8,288 bases of DNA, from contig CAZOJF010000022.1 of NCBI GenBank assembly GCA_964580085.1, positions 1-8,288 of the forward strand. The letters are read 5' to 3'. Positions within the stretch are counted from its first letter, which is position 1. The number at the start of each line of letters is the position of its first letter. This DNA is from CAYUWK01 sp964580085 (GTDB lineage: Bacteria; Patescibacteriota; Minisyncoccia; Minisyncoccales; CG1-02-41-26). Under the pieces are notes generated by a model. That model was not told where the DNA came from. It saw nothing but the letters and a program-made list of their open reading frames with translations, and did not search any database. A program made the position numbers and the translations under genes. Positions 1 to 5,075 of this stretch are shown piece after piece.

Positions 1-453
1 ATCATTCATCTTGGAAATGCCTAATTCAATCTTTAAAAGAGAATTTTCTTTTAAAGAAATATTCTTGACATGAAATTCAGGTCGCGAAAAAATCTTTAAC
101 CATGATCTCTTATATTGCAAATTTTTATATGGACTAATTTTTATTTCTTGGTAAAAAAATCTTTCTGAAATTTTTGGACTTAAAAGCCATATTTGCAATA
201 TATCTTCTCCAGCATCTATCCCATGAGATATATACACTTTCTCTTTACCGATTTTTTGTAACGAACTTTCGGACGGTAATTCTTTTTCAGACTCCAAGAG
301 AGTTATTTCTGCTCCTGAAAAAATAGGAATTTTAACTATCTGATCTTCTGGTTTATAGCTCCAGGAACTAACAATATTAACCACTGAGTATAAAAGAACT
401 AATATTATAATTACAAGAAGCGTTACAAATAAAGTTTCAAGGAATTTACGCAT
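1..453 (-). CDS. Membrane-anchored protein of unknown function (N-terminal part)
   Basis: The reading frame is open from an ATG at 453 to the left edge of the window, giving 151 residues without a stop, so the C-terminus is missing. Residues 1-6 are short and basic (MRKFLE), and residues 7-27 are a strongly hydrophobic stretch (LFVTLLVIIILVLLYSVV) typical of a single N-terminal membrane anchor or uncleaved signal. The remainder is polar with alternating beta-type segments, so it probably lies outside the membrane. The start is supported by the best ribosome-binding site in the window, AAGGAGGG seven nt upstream, and by a consensus promoter. It stands as its own transcription unit behind the terminator of the tRNA-Trp unit. 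I do not recognise the family. SecE, which often follows tRNA-Trp in bacteria, is unlikely because SecE is shorter and mostly membrane-embedded. Confidence 0.75.
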   Translation of the reverse strand, partial: MRKFLETLFVTLLVIIILVLLYSVVNIVSSWSYKPEDQIVKIPIFSGAEITLLESEKELPSESSLQKIGKEKVYISHGIDAGEDILQIWLLSPKISERFFYQEIKISPYKNLQYKRSWLKIFSRPEFHVKNISLKENSLLKIELGISKMND

Positions 454-489
454 TTTTATTCCCTCCTTATTTTATTTTTAATATTATTT

Positions 490-518
490 ATTATATATCT
501 TTATTTTAGATTTGTCAA
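490..518 (-). promoter_or_regulatory. Consensus sigma-70-type promoter for the membrane-anchored protein gene
   Basis: On the minus strand a perfect TTGACA (518-513) is followed by a 17-bp spacer and a perfect TATAAT (495-490). Transcription would start near 483, about 30 nt before the ATG at 453. The -35 box begins only three nt after the T-tract of the preceding terminator, so the two transcription units are packed back to back. Confidence 0.85.
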
Positions 519-520
519 TC

Positions 521-543
521 AAAAACCCGAGATGAATCTCGGG
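521..543 (-). terminator. Rho-independent terminator after tRNA-Trp
   Basis: On the minus strand a perfect 7-bp GC-rich stem, CCCGAGA/TCTCGGG, with a TTCA loop is followed directly by TTTTT. It lies 9 nt past the 3' end of tRNA-Trp and ends the tRNA-Thr, rpmG, tRNA-Trp unit. Confidence 0.88.
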
Positions 544-552
544 CTTCAAAAG

Positions 553-624
553 CAGGGACGCCAGGATTCGAACCTGGAACAGAAATTTTGGAGATTTCCA
601 TGATAGCCGTTTCACCACGTCCCT
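553..624 (-). tRNA. tRNA-Trp (anticodon CCA)
   Basis: A full cloverleaf of 72 nt folds: acceptor AGGGACG/CGTCCCT, D stem GTGA/TCAT with an 8-nt loop containing GG, anticodon stem GAAAT/ATTTC with loop CTCCAAA (anticodon CCA), a 4-nt variable loop, and T stem CCAGG/CCTGG with loop TTCGAAT. The A1-U72 pair and G73 discriminator match the usual bacterial tRNA-Trp. CCA is not encoded (the next bases are CTTT). It begins only 6 nt after the rpmG stop, so it is probably cut out of the rpmG transcript. A CCA anticodon reads UGG only, consistent with TGA being a stop here. Confidence 0.95.
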
Positions 625-630
625 TTGCTT

Positions 631-795
631 CTATTTTTTCTTTAATTCTTTATGCAAAGTATGTTTTCTGCAAGTTTTACAAAATTTCTTAAATTCTAAC
701 TTCTCTTCAACTCCTCTTGATTTGTTAGTAAAATAATTAATTGTTTTGCATTCTTGGCATTGCATTTTTACCAGAACTTTTTTCTTTTTAGCCAT
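631..795 (-). CDS. rpmG: Large ribosomal subunit protein bL33
   Basis: A 54-residue basic protein, the normal length for bL33, a small protein of the 50S subunit near the E site. It has the zinc-binding form of the family, with C13xxC16 and C39xxC42. The segments NYFTNKS and KFCKTCRKHTLHKE are typical of L33. The frame starts with ATG at 795 and stops with TAG at 631-633. No Shine-Dalgarno sequence precedes it. It lies 21 nt after tRNA-Thr and 6 nt before tRNA-Trp, so its mRNA is flanked by tRNA processing sites on both sides. rpmG beside tRNA-Trp is a widespread bacterial arrangement, usually leading on to secE-nusG, which are not seen here. Confidence 0.95.
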   Translation of the reverse strand: MAKKKKVLVKMQCQECKTINYFTNKSRGVEEKLEFKKFCKTCRKHTLHKELKKK

Positions 796-816
796 AAGTT
801 TTTGTTATATTAATTT

Positions 817-893
817 TGGAGCCAGGAGTGAGAGTTGAACTCACGACCTCGTAATTACCAATTACGTGCTCTAACCTCCTGAGCTATCCTGGC
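817..893 (-). tRNA. tRNA-Thr (anticodon GGT)
   Basis: A 77-nt gene including an encoded CCA (819-817). Acceptor GCCAGGA/TCCTGGC, D stem GCTC/GAGC with loop AGGAGGTTA, anticodon stem CGTAA/TTACG with loop TTGGTAA (anticodon GGT), 5-nt variable loop AGGTC, T stem GTGAG/CTCAC with loop TTCAACT. The discriminator is U73. It is the only one of the three tRNAs here with a genomic CCA. The alternative-frame tail of the upstream endonuclease-like gene would end inside its first ten bases. Confidence 0.95.
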
Positions 894-985
894 AAATTTA
901 TCTTATAATAAATTTCAATCATATTATTTATTTCTTTCCTAAGCTTAACATTGTTAAATTCAATAAATAATACTCCTGTCATGCT
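884..985 (-). other. Out-of-frame C-terminal continuation of the LAGLIDADG-type gene
   Basis: Just after a run of eight A (992-985, minus strand) the frame +1 to the annotated one stays open for 33 codons and ends at TAG 886-884. It encodes SMTGVLFIEFNNVK, then LRKEINNMIEIYYKINLPG. Hydrophobic beta residues followed by NNxKLR look like the usual C-terminus of this endonuclease-like family, as I recall it. The annotated frame instead ends in HDRSIIY. If the run were seven A, the gene would read straight through to about 275 residues and overlap tRNA-Thr by 10 bp. Causes could be a sequencing indel, a true disabling mutation, or slippage on the A-run; the sequence alone cannot separate these. 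Confidence 0.5.
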
Positions 986-1712
986 TTTTTTTATATGTTC
1001 CTTCTCCTCTGGGTTTTAAAGAGGTGACTGAACCTATTTGCTTCTTGGTAATTCCAAGTTCTCTCGTCCAAAAATTAAGTGCTTTCTTTTTATTTGCATC
1101 GTTAAATAGAAGTAGATTGTATTTAAGTTTCTTCTGATCAATTTCACATATCTGAATTAAAAATTTACGAAATAACTTTATAATTCTTGAATCAGAATTA
1201 CATAACCTTACAGCATATTTATTGCTTCTATTCCCTTCTCCCAAATAAAGACCTATGCCTAACCCACATAATTTTTGTTCTTTTACTGATAAATTTTTTT
1301 TGATATAAAATGGATCACCATCAGGATTCAATCGTTGATATACAGCATCACTTATATTTCGACGAGGAATCCCAATTTCCTTCATCCAATATGCAACTGT
1401 ACTACAACCGAGTTTTTTAGAAATCTCTTTCATCGACAATCCACTTTTATACATTCTCTCTATTTCTTTTTTCTTATAAGAATTAACTTTTGAACGTTTT
1501 GGGTTATTAACCTTTGCTGCACAACTACGTGAACAAAATCTTTTCTTACTTGACTGTTTTACCTTAAAAGATTTATCACAATTAGGATTAGCGCATTTTC
1601 TTTTCTCTATTTTATACAAAGATTTATATATGCCTTTTCCCCAATTCTCTCTGGTAATTTCGCTTTGCTTCTTTTTATATGTGACTAAATTATAAAAATT
1701 AACATTTTTCAT
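960..1712 (-). CDS. Free-standing LAGLIDADG-type homing endonuclease-like protein, possibly frameshifted at the 3' end
   Basis: A 250-residue basic protein with three visible parts. Residues 40-64 hold a zinc-finger-like cluster (C40, C45, C60, C64). Residues 80-118 form a helix-turn-helix (MYKSGLSMKEISKKLGCS, then VAYWMKEIG). From about 146 comes one LAGLIDADG-like motif, LCGLGIGLYLGEG (148-160), whose E159 would be the metal ligand, followed by the NSDSRIIKLFRKFL helix and FWTRELGI. Single-motif proteins of this type usually act as homodimeric DNA endonucleases; that activity is inferred. No intron or intein surrounds it, and both flanking tRNAs are intact. The start ATG lies 9 nt after the tRNA-Tyr 3' end with at best a weak ribosome-binding site, so it is probably transcribed with that tRNA. 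The 3' end appears out of frame after an A8 run. Confidence 0.75.
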   Translation of the reverse strand: MKNVNFYNLVTYKKKQSEITRENWGKGIYKSLYKIEKRKCANPNCDKSFKVKQSSKKRFCSRSCAAKVNNPKRSKVNSYKKKEIERMYKSGLSMKEISKKLGCSTVAYWMKEIGIPRRNISDAVYQRLNPDGDPFYIKKNLSVKEQKLCGLGIGLYLGEGNRSNKYAVRLCNSDSRIIKLFRKFLIQICEIDQKKLKYNLLLFNDANKKKALNFWTRELGITKKQIGSVTSLKPRGEGTYKKKHDRSIIY

Positions 1713-1721
1713 ATTTCTCTG

Positions 1722-1805
1722 TGGGCAGGGAGGGATTCGAACCCCCGTAGGTTAGAAACCGCGAGTTTTACAGACTCGTGCGTTTGACCGCTCCGCCACC
1801 TACCC
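1722..1805 (-). tRNA. tRNA-Tyr (anticodon GTA)
   Basis: An 84-nt class II tRNA. Acceptor GGGTAGG/CCTGCCC, short D stem GCG/CGC, anticodon stem CGAGT/ACTCG with loop CTGTAAA (anticodon GTA), a long variable arm closing as GGTT/AACC, and T stem GGGGG/CCCTC with loop TTCGAAT. The discriminator is A and CCA is not encoded. It lies 35 nt after the trmD stop and has its own promoter-like sequence. The next gene starts 9 nt past its 3' end. Confidence 0.95.
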
Positions 1806-1819
1806 TAATCTTGAAAATA

Positions 1820-1848
1820 ATCTTAACAGAAATTCGGAGTTTATTCAA
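1820..1848 (-). promoter_or_regulatory. Probable promoter for the tRNA-Tyr cluster
   Basis: On the minus strand TTGAAT (1848-1843, overlapping the trmD stop) and TAAGAT (1825-1820) are separated by 17 bp. The -10 box is preceded by TGT, an extended -10 element that can offset the two weak hexamers. The start would be near 1813, a few bases before tRNA-Tyr. Each hexamer matches consensus at only four of six positions, so this is moderate evidence. Confidence 0.5.
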
Positions 1849-2509
1849 TGATTTTACTATGTTTTTTTCTCCAATTTTCAATTTTTTTATGATCACCAGA
1901 TAAAAGAACTTTTGGTATCTTCCAAGAAACTCCTTTTTTAGGTGAGAAAATTTCCGGCCTGGTATACTGCGGATATTCAATAAAACCTTTCTCTTTTGTA
2001 ATCCTTTCTTTTAATAATTTTGGTTTTCCTATTACATTAGGAATTAATCTAGATACAGTTTCAATCAAAACTAATGCTGGTAAATCTCCTCCCATTAAGA
2101 CATAATCTCCTATAGAAATTTCTTCATCAACAATATGCTTGGTTATTCTTTCATCTATTCCCTCATATCTGCCGGAAATTAAAATTAATTTATCTAATTT
2201 ACTAAAACGTGTAGCCATTTTTTGATTAAACTTTTTTCCTCTAGGACTAAATAAAATTACTCTTGTTTTTCCTTGTTTTTTCTTTTTTAAAGCTTGGACT
2301 GCTTTATAAATCGGCTCAACTTTTAAAACCATTCCCCTGCCACCTCCAAAAGCCTTGTCATCAACCGTTTTATGTTTATCTGAAGTAAAATCCCTAAGGT
2401 TAAAAGTATTAACTTTTACAATCTTATTTTCTTGAGCTTTTCCGATTAAAGATTGCTTTAAATAAGTTTCGAATATTTCTGGGAACAAAGTTATAATATC
2501 AAAAATCAT
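1841..2509 (-). CDS. trmD: tRNA (guanine-N1)-methyltransferase TrmD
   Basis: A 222-residue SPOUT enzyme that uses S-adenosylmethionine to methylate G37 of tRNAs with G36-G37, preventing +1 frameshifting. Family motifs run in order: LFPEIF, NLRDFTSDKHKTVDDKAF, GGGRGMVL, LFSPRGKKF, SGRYEGIDER, ISIGDYVLMGGDLPALVLIE, SRLIP, EYPQYTRPE and PKVLLSGDHKKIENWR. The glycine-rich knot that binds the cofactor is complete. ATG at 2509 is chosen because MIFDIITLFPE matches the family N-terminus; an ATG 33 nt upstream lies in the loop of a hairpin and would add an unrelated leader. There is no Shine-Dalgarno sequence. The loop after the knot, where E. coli TrmD has the catalytic Asp169 in a DSF context, reads KERITKEKG, so the general base is not obvious. 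rimM and rplS, frequent neighbours, are absent. Confidence 0.96.
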   Translation of the reverse strand: MIFDIITLFPEIFETYLKQSLIGKAQENKIVKVNTFNLRDFTSDKHKTVDDKAFGGGRGMVLKVEPIYKAVQALKKKKQGKTRVILFSPRGKKFNQKMATRFSKLDKLILISGRYEGIDERITKHIVDEEISIGDYVLMGGDLPALVLIETVSRLIPNVIGKPKLLKERITKEKGFIEYPQYTRPEIFSPKKGVSWKIPKVLLSGDHKKIENWRKKHSKIIE

Positions 2510-2521
2510 ATAATAATAAAT

Positions 2522-2557
2522 GAAAACAGCGCTACTTTTCATAGTAGCACCGCTTTC
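2522..2557 (-). promoter_or_regulatory. 15-bp RNA hairpin between khpA and trmD (terminator or attenuator candidate)
   Basis: On the minus strand GAAAGCGGTGCTACT pairs with AGTAGCGCTGTTTTC around the loop ATGAAA: 15 consecutive pairs, three of them G-U. Those three become C-A mismatches on the opposite strand, so the fold is meant for the minus-strand RNA. The 3' arm ends in TTTTC and is followed by ATTTATTATTA, a mediocre U-tract. It begins 19 nt past the khpA stop and ends 12 nt before the trmD ATG, where a ribosome would bind. No promoter fits between hairpin and ATG, so trmD is expressed either by partial read-through or from RNA in which this hairpin sits at the start codon. Confidence 0.6.
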
Positions 2558-2576
2558 TCTAGATGTAAACCTTAAA

Positions 2577-2900
2577 TTAAAGGCTTAAATTATCTAAATC
2601 AGTGTCTTTTTTCTCTTCTGGAGCTTTCTCTGGTCTAGGTTGTCCACCCTCAGGCTCTTCAATCTTTAAGTTAACACGAGCATGATTCTTAAGACCTACG
2701 ATTCTAATAAGGTTTCTTATCGCTCTAGCAGTTGAACCAGCTTTTCCGATAATCTGACCCATGTCTTCTTGATTAACTTTTAAGCTAAGTAAAACTCCCA
2801 TTTCGTCAACTTTTCTTTCAACACTTACATCATCAGGATTATCAACTAAACCTTTGACAATATACTCAAGAAAATCTTTATCGCTAGTTGGTTTTTCCAT
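2577..2900 (-). CDS. khpA: KH-domain RNA-binding protein (KhpA/YlqC family)
   Basis: A 107-residue protein with one type II KH domain covering about residues 8-80. The GxxG loop that grips single-stranded RNA is IIGKAGSTARAIR (G52-K-A-G55). The N-terminal DFLEYIVKGLVDNPDDVSV matches KhpA, a small protein that in Gram-positive bacteria pairs with KhpB and binds many RNAs; it is often encoded next to rpsP. Typical members are about 75-80 residues. This one carries an extra acidic, proline-containing tail from about 81 (EEPEGGQPRPEKAPEEKK). ATG at 2900 is the only reasonable start and has no clear Shine-Dalgarno. It has its own promoter after rpsP and a structured leader of about 105 nt. Confidence 0.88.
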   Translation of the reverse strand: MEKPTSDKDFLEYIVKGLVDNPDDVSVERKVDEMGVLLSLKVNQEDMGQIIGKAGSTARAIRNLIRIVGLKNHARVNLKIEEPEGGQPRPEKAPEEKKDTDLDNLSL

Positions 2901-3005
2901 AATTCTTTAGTAAATCATTAAATAAAATTCATCCGACCTTTATTACGGCGATCCTCTCTTTCTGAAATCTAGAGAATCGGTTTTTCTTCCCTGATTTAAT
3001 CAGGT
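2901..3005 (-). promoter_or_regulatory. Structured 5' leader of khpA
   Basis: The predicted transcript from about 3005 to the khpA ATG contains two hairpins. The first is CCTGAT/ATCAGG (3004-2999 and 2995-2990) with a 3-nt loop, right at the 5' end. The second pairs CGATTCTCT (2979-2971) with AGAGGATCG (2957-2949) across 13 nt; nine pairs hold, one being U-G. That pair is C-A on the plus strand, so the second hairpin favours minus-strand RNA. After it lies AAAGGTCGG before a tiny ORF ATG AAT TTT ATT TAA at about 2926-2912, which could be a leader peptide or chance. The 5' hairpin may protect the mRNA end. I do not recognise a known riboswitch. Confidence 0.45.
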
Positions 3006-3011
3006 TTTTTT

Positions 3012-3039
3012 ATTCTACTCTCTTTTAAAAATATGTCAA
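3012..3039 (-). promoter_or_regulatory. Internal promoter between rpsP and khpA
   Basis: On the minus strand a perfect TTGACA (3039-3034) is followed by a 16-bp spacer and TAGAAT (3017-3012, five of six). It begins 4 nt past the rpsP stop. Transcription would start near 3005. On the plus strand the 5' hairpin next to it is followed by seven T, so the same bases could also stop antisense transcription. Confidence 0.72.
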
Positions 3040-3043
3040 GATT

Positions 3044-3640
3044 TTATTTTTCTTTGACTTCTGGATTTATTTCTTTCACCGAATCTTCTTTTTCGTTTTT
3101 TTCTTTAGTCGGTTCCTCGGGGGTTTTTTCTTCTATTACTTTTCCCTCTTCTTTCTTTGCTTTGGGCTCTTTATCAACTTCTTCTGGTTTCACTTCTTTC
3201 TTCTCTTTTATTTCTTCTTTAACCTCTTTCACTTCTTCTTCAGATTTTTCCTTCTTTTCTTCTAAATCCTCTTTTGGTTTATCTGCTTCTTTTTTCTCCT
3301 TTTCTATTTTTTGCTTTGACTCTTCTGCTTTTTCTTGTTTTGGTTCTTCTTTGGGTTTTTCTTCTTTCTTCTTGGGCTTTCTAAAAACATCTATCTTCTT
3401 ACCTTGAATAACCTTTTCAGATACCAATAGATTATGAACCCGATCAGATGTTTTTGCTCCCACGCTCAACCAATATTTAATTCTCTCTTTTTTAAGGGCT
3501 TTTTCTTTAGTTAAAGGATTAAAAAAACCAAGAATTTCTAAAAAGTTCCCTCCCTTGGGAGCATTTCTTTTATCAGTTATAACAATTCTAAAAAATGGTT
3601 GGTTTTTCTTTCCTCTTCTTATAAAACGAATTATTAACAT
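3044..3640 (-). CDS. rpsP: Small ribosomal subunit protein bS16 with long K/E-rich tail
   Basis: Residues 1-85 are a complete bS16 core, a 30S protein bound early to 16S rRNA: MLIIRFIRRGKKNQPFFRIV, then DKRNAPKGGNFLEILGFFNP and WLSVGAKTSDRV. Typical S16 is 80-90 residues. Here a further 113 residues (86-198) are almost only Lys and Glu with some Pro, with no hydrophobic core, so probably disordered or a single charged helix. Tails of this sort seem common on ribosomal proteins of this kind of genome; the function is unknown. The start lies 9 nt after the rnc stop with no Shine-Dalgarno, pointing to coupled translation in the rpmF-nusB-rnc-rpsP operon. Confidence 0.95.
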   Translation of the reverse strand: MLIIRFIRRGKKNQPFFRIVITDKRNAPKGGNFLEILGFFNPLTKEKALKKERIKYWLSVGAKTSDRVHNLLVSEKVIQGKKIDVFRKPKKKEEKPKEEPKQEKAEESKQKIEKEKKEADKPKEDLEEKKEKSEEEVKEVKEEIKEKKEVKPEEVDKEPKAKKEEGKVIEEKTPEEPTKEKNEKEDSVKEINPEVKEK

Positions 3641-3649
3641 ATTTTTATA

Positions 3650-4336
3650 TTACCAATTTTTTATTTCAAGTGCATTCTTAGCCGCTTGTTCCTCTGCTTC
3701 TTGTTTTGAAGAGCCAGAACCATTTGCTACTAGTTCTTTTTCTAAAAAAACACCAACAACAAAATTTTTAGCATGATCTGGCCCATGCTCTTCTAAAATT
3801 TTATATTCCGGCGTGATCTTCGCTTTTTTTTGAGACATTTCCTGAAAAAAAGATTTAGCATCCTGAGCAAGTCCATTTTCGATAATATAAGGAAGTTTTT
3901 TAATCAAGTACTTTTCTATAAAATCTTTTGTAACATCAAAGCCCTGATCAAGATATACTGCTCCTAAAAATGCTTCACAGGCATTAGCCAATATAGATTG
4001 TCTAGCTTTCCCATTGTCTTTTGACTCTCCTTTACTTAATAATATATAGTCATTAAAATCAAGTCCTTGGGCTAGTTCGGACAGTGTATTAGAATTAACC
4101 AAGGATGCTCTCCAGTTTGTAAGCTTCCCTTCCTGTTCTTTATAATTCTTATAAAGAAATTCGGTAACTATTAATTCTAAAATTGCGTCTCCTAAAAATT
4201 CAAGTCGTTCATTGTTTTCTAAATTAATTCTTGGATTCTCATTCAGATAAGAACGATGACAAAATGCTTGTTTTAAAAGCCCTTTATTCTTAAAATTAAT
4301 ATCTAACTTTTTCTCTAGTTTTGAGAAATCTTTCAT
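3650..4336 (-). CDS. rnc: Ribonuclease III
   Basis: A 228-residue double-stranded RNA endonuclease that cuts rRNA precursors and structured mRNAs. The catalytic domain (about 1-150) contains the signature NERLEFLGDAILE (42-54), giving E43, E46 and D50. The double-stranded RNA-binding domain occupies about 159-226 (KSFFQEMSQKK, GPDHAKNFVVGVFL, GSGSSKQEAEEQAAKNAL). Length matches the family. At the second metal site the E. coli sequence D114xxE117 is here N118-A-C-E121, so one aspartate is asparagine while the key glutamate remains. The enzyme is probably active, but this site merits checking. It begins 5 nt after the nusB stop and ends 9 nt before rpsP. There is no Shine-Dalgarno. Confidence 0.96.
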   Translation of the reverse strand: MKDFSKLEKKLDINFKNKGLLKQAFCHRSYLNENPRINLENNERLEFLGDAILELIVTEFLYKNYKEQEGKLTNWRASLVNSNTLSELAQGLDFNDYILLSKGESKDNGKARQSILANACEAFLGAVYLDQGFDVTKDFIEKYLIKKLPYIIENGLAQDAKSFFQEMSQKKAKITPEYKILEEHGPDHAKNFVVGVFLEKELVANGSGSSKQEAEEQAAKNALEIKNW

Positions 4337-4341
4337 ATTTT

Positions 4342-4770
4342 TTATTGTTCTTTTTTCATTTCTTTAAAAACTGTGCCCAACACTCCGTTAATAAATTTAC
4401 TAGAATTTTCTCCTCCAAAATTCTTAGCTAATTCAATAGCTTCATTTATAGCTACTTTTGGCGGTACTTCCTCTTTATTTGCATACAAAAGTTCAAAAAG
4501 TCCTATTCTTAAAATATTTCTATCAATAATACTTATCTGCTCAATTGGTCTTTCGGGAGCGGAAACACTAATGAGTTTATCAATCTTAGAAAGGTTTTTT
4601 AATATACCTTTTTTTAAATTTTCAATAAAACTCAAATTTTCAAGATCCGGACCAAACTTTTCAATATTTCTTTTTAATATTGGAGTTAAGTCTTCTTTTC
4701 CCTTATTATGAAAATCCCATTCATAAATAGATTGTAAAACAATTGAACGAGAAAGATGTCTTGATGCCAT
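4342..4770 (-). CDS. nusB: Transcription antitermination factor NusB
   Basis: A 142-residue all-helical protein that, with NusE (S10), binds boxA in rRNA leaders and keeps RNA polymerase from terminating early. Family features in order: the basic N-terminus SRHLSRSIVLQSIYEWDF, the central DRNILRIGLFELLY, and the C-terminal PPKVAINEAIELAKNFGGEN followed by SSKFINGVLG. Length is normal. ATG at 4770 lies 4 nt after the rpmF stop, so the two are probably translated together. Grouping nusB with rnc and ribosomal protein genes ties rRNA transcription and processing to ribosomal protein supply. Confidence 0.95.
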   Translation of the reverse strand: MASRHLSRSIVLQSIYEWDFHNKGKEDLTPILKRNIEKFGPDLENLSFIENLKKGILKNLSKIDKLISVSAPERPIEQISIIDRNILRIGLFELLYANKEEVPPKVAINEAIELAKNFGGENSSKFINGVLGTVFKEMKKEQ

Positions 4771-4774
4771 ATTT

Positions 4775-5068
4775 TTAAAACTTCTTTTTTGAAAGTTGAT
4801 CTAATGTTAATGGCTTTTTGACATTCTTTTCCTCCTTCTCTTTAGCTTTAATTTCCTTTTCTCTTATTTTCCTTTCTTTTTTCTCCAATTTTGCCAAAAC
4901 ATTAATTACTTCCTCCCCTTTATAATAACCACAATTAGGACAAATCGTATGAGGTAATTTTAATTTTCCGCAATGAGAACAAGCTACTAATTTTTTAGCT
5001 TTCAAAAAAATATGCATCCTTTTTTGGTCTCTAGCAGATTTAGTTGTATGTTTCTTTGGTACAGCCAT
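4775..5068 (-). CDS. rpmF: Large ribosomal subunit protein bL32 with charged extension
   Basis: A 97-residue protein. The core is a zinc-type bL32: MAVPKKHTTKSARDQKRMH, then C30SHC33 and C43PNC46 binding zinc, then GYYKGEEVI. Usual length is about 57-60 residues. About 40 more residues follow, rich in Lys and Glu and probably one long charged helix (KLEKKERKIREKEIKAKEKE), ending in LTLDQLSKKKF. I start at ATG 5068 because MAVPKKHTT is the family N-terminus; an in-frame TTG nine nt upstream would add an unneeded MFY. There is no Shine-Dalgarno and the candidate -10 boxes sit almost on the ATG. First gene of the rpmF-nusB-rnc-rpsP operon. Confidence 0.95.
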   Translation of the reverse strand: MAVPKKHTTKSARDQKRMHIFLKAKKLVACSHCGKLKLPHTICPNCGYYKGEEVINVLAKLEKKERKIREKEIKAKEKEEKNVKKPLTLDQLSKKKF

Positions 5069-5075
5069 ATAAAAC

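Noticed and set aside
945..957. Short palindrome TTAACA-T-TGTTAA between the endonuclease-like gene and tRNA-Thr
   Set aside because: Only 6-bp arms in AT-rich sequence with no T-tract; not enough to call a terminator or operator.
960..1805. Group I intron interrupting a tRNA
   Set aside because: All three tRNAs fold completely without splicing, so the endonuclease-like gene is free-standing.
2510..2542. Longer trmD start 11 codons upstream
   Set aside because: The extra residues MKSSAVFIYYY match nothing in TrmD, and the ATG lies in the loop of the hairpin.
2990..3011. Terminator on the plus strand (6-bp stem followed by seven T)
   Set aside because: No plus-strand gene lies upstream; the hairpin also forms in the minus-strand leader, so it is listed there. 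A role against antisense transcription remains possible.
3033..3407. Plus-strand ORF rich in Ser and Phe
   Set aside because: It is the antisense shadow of the Lys/Glu tail of rpsP, whose AAA/GAA codons read as TTT/TTC on the other strand; no start signal.
4373..4711. Plus-strand ORF opposite nusB
   Set aside because: Shadow of nusB, which matches its family along its whole length.
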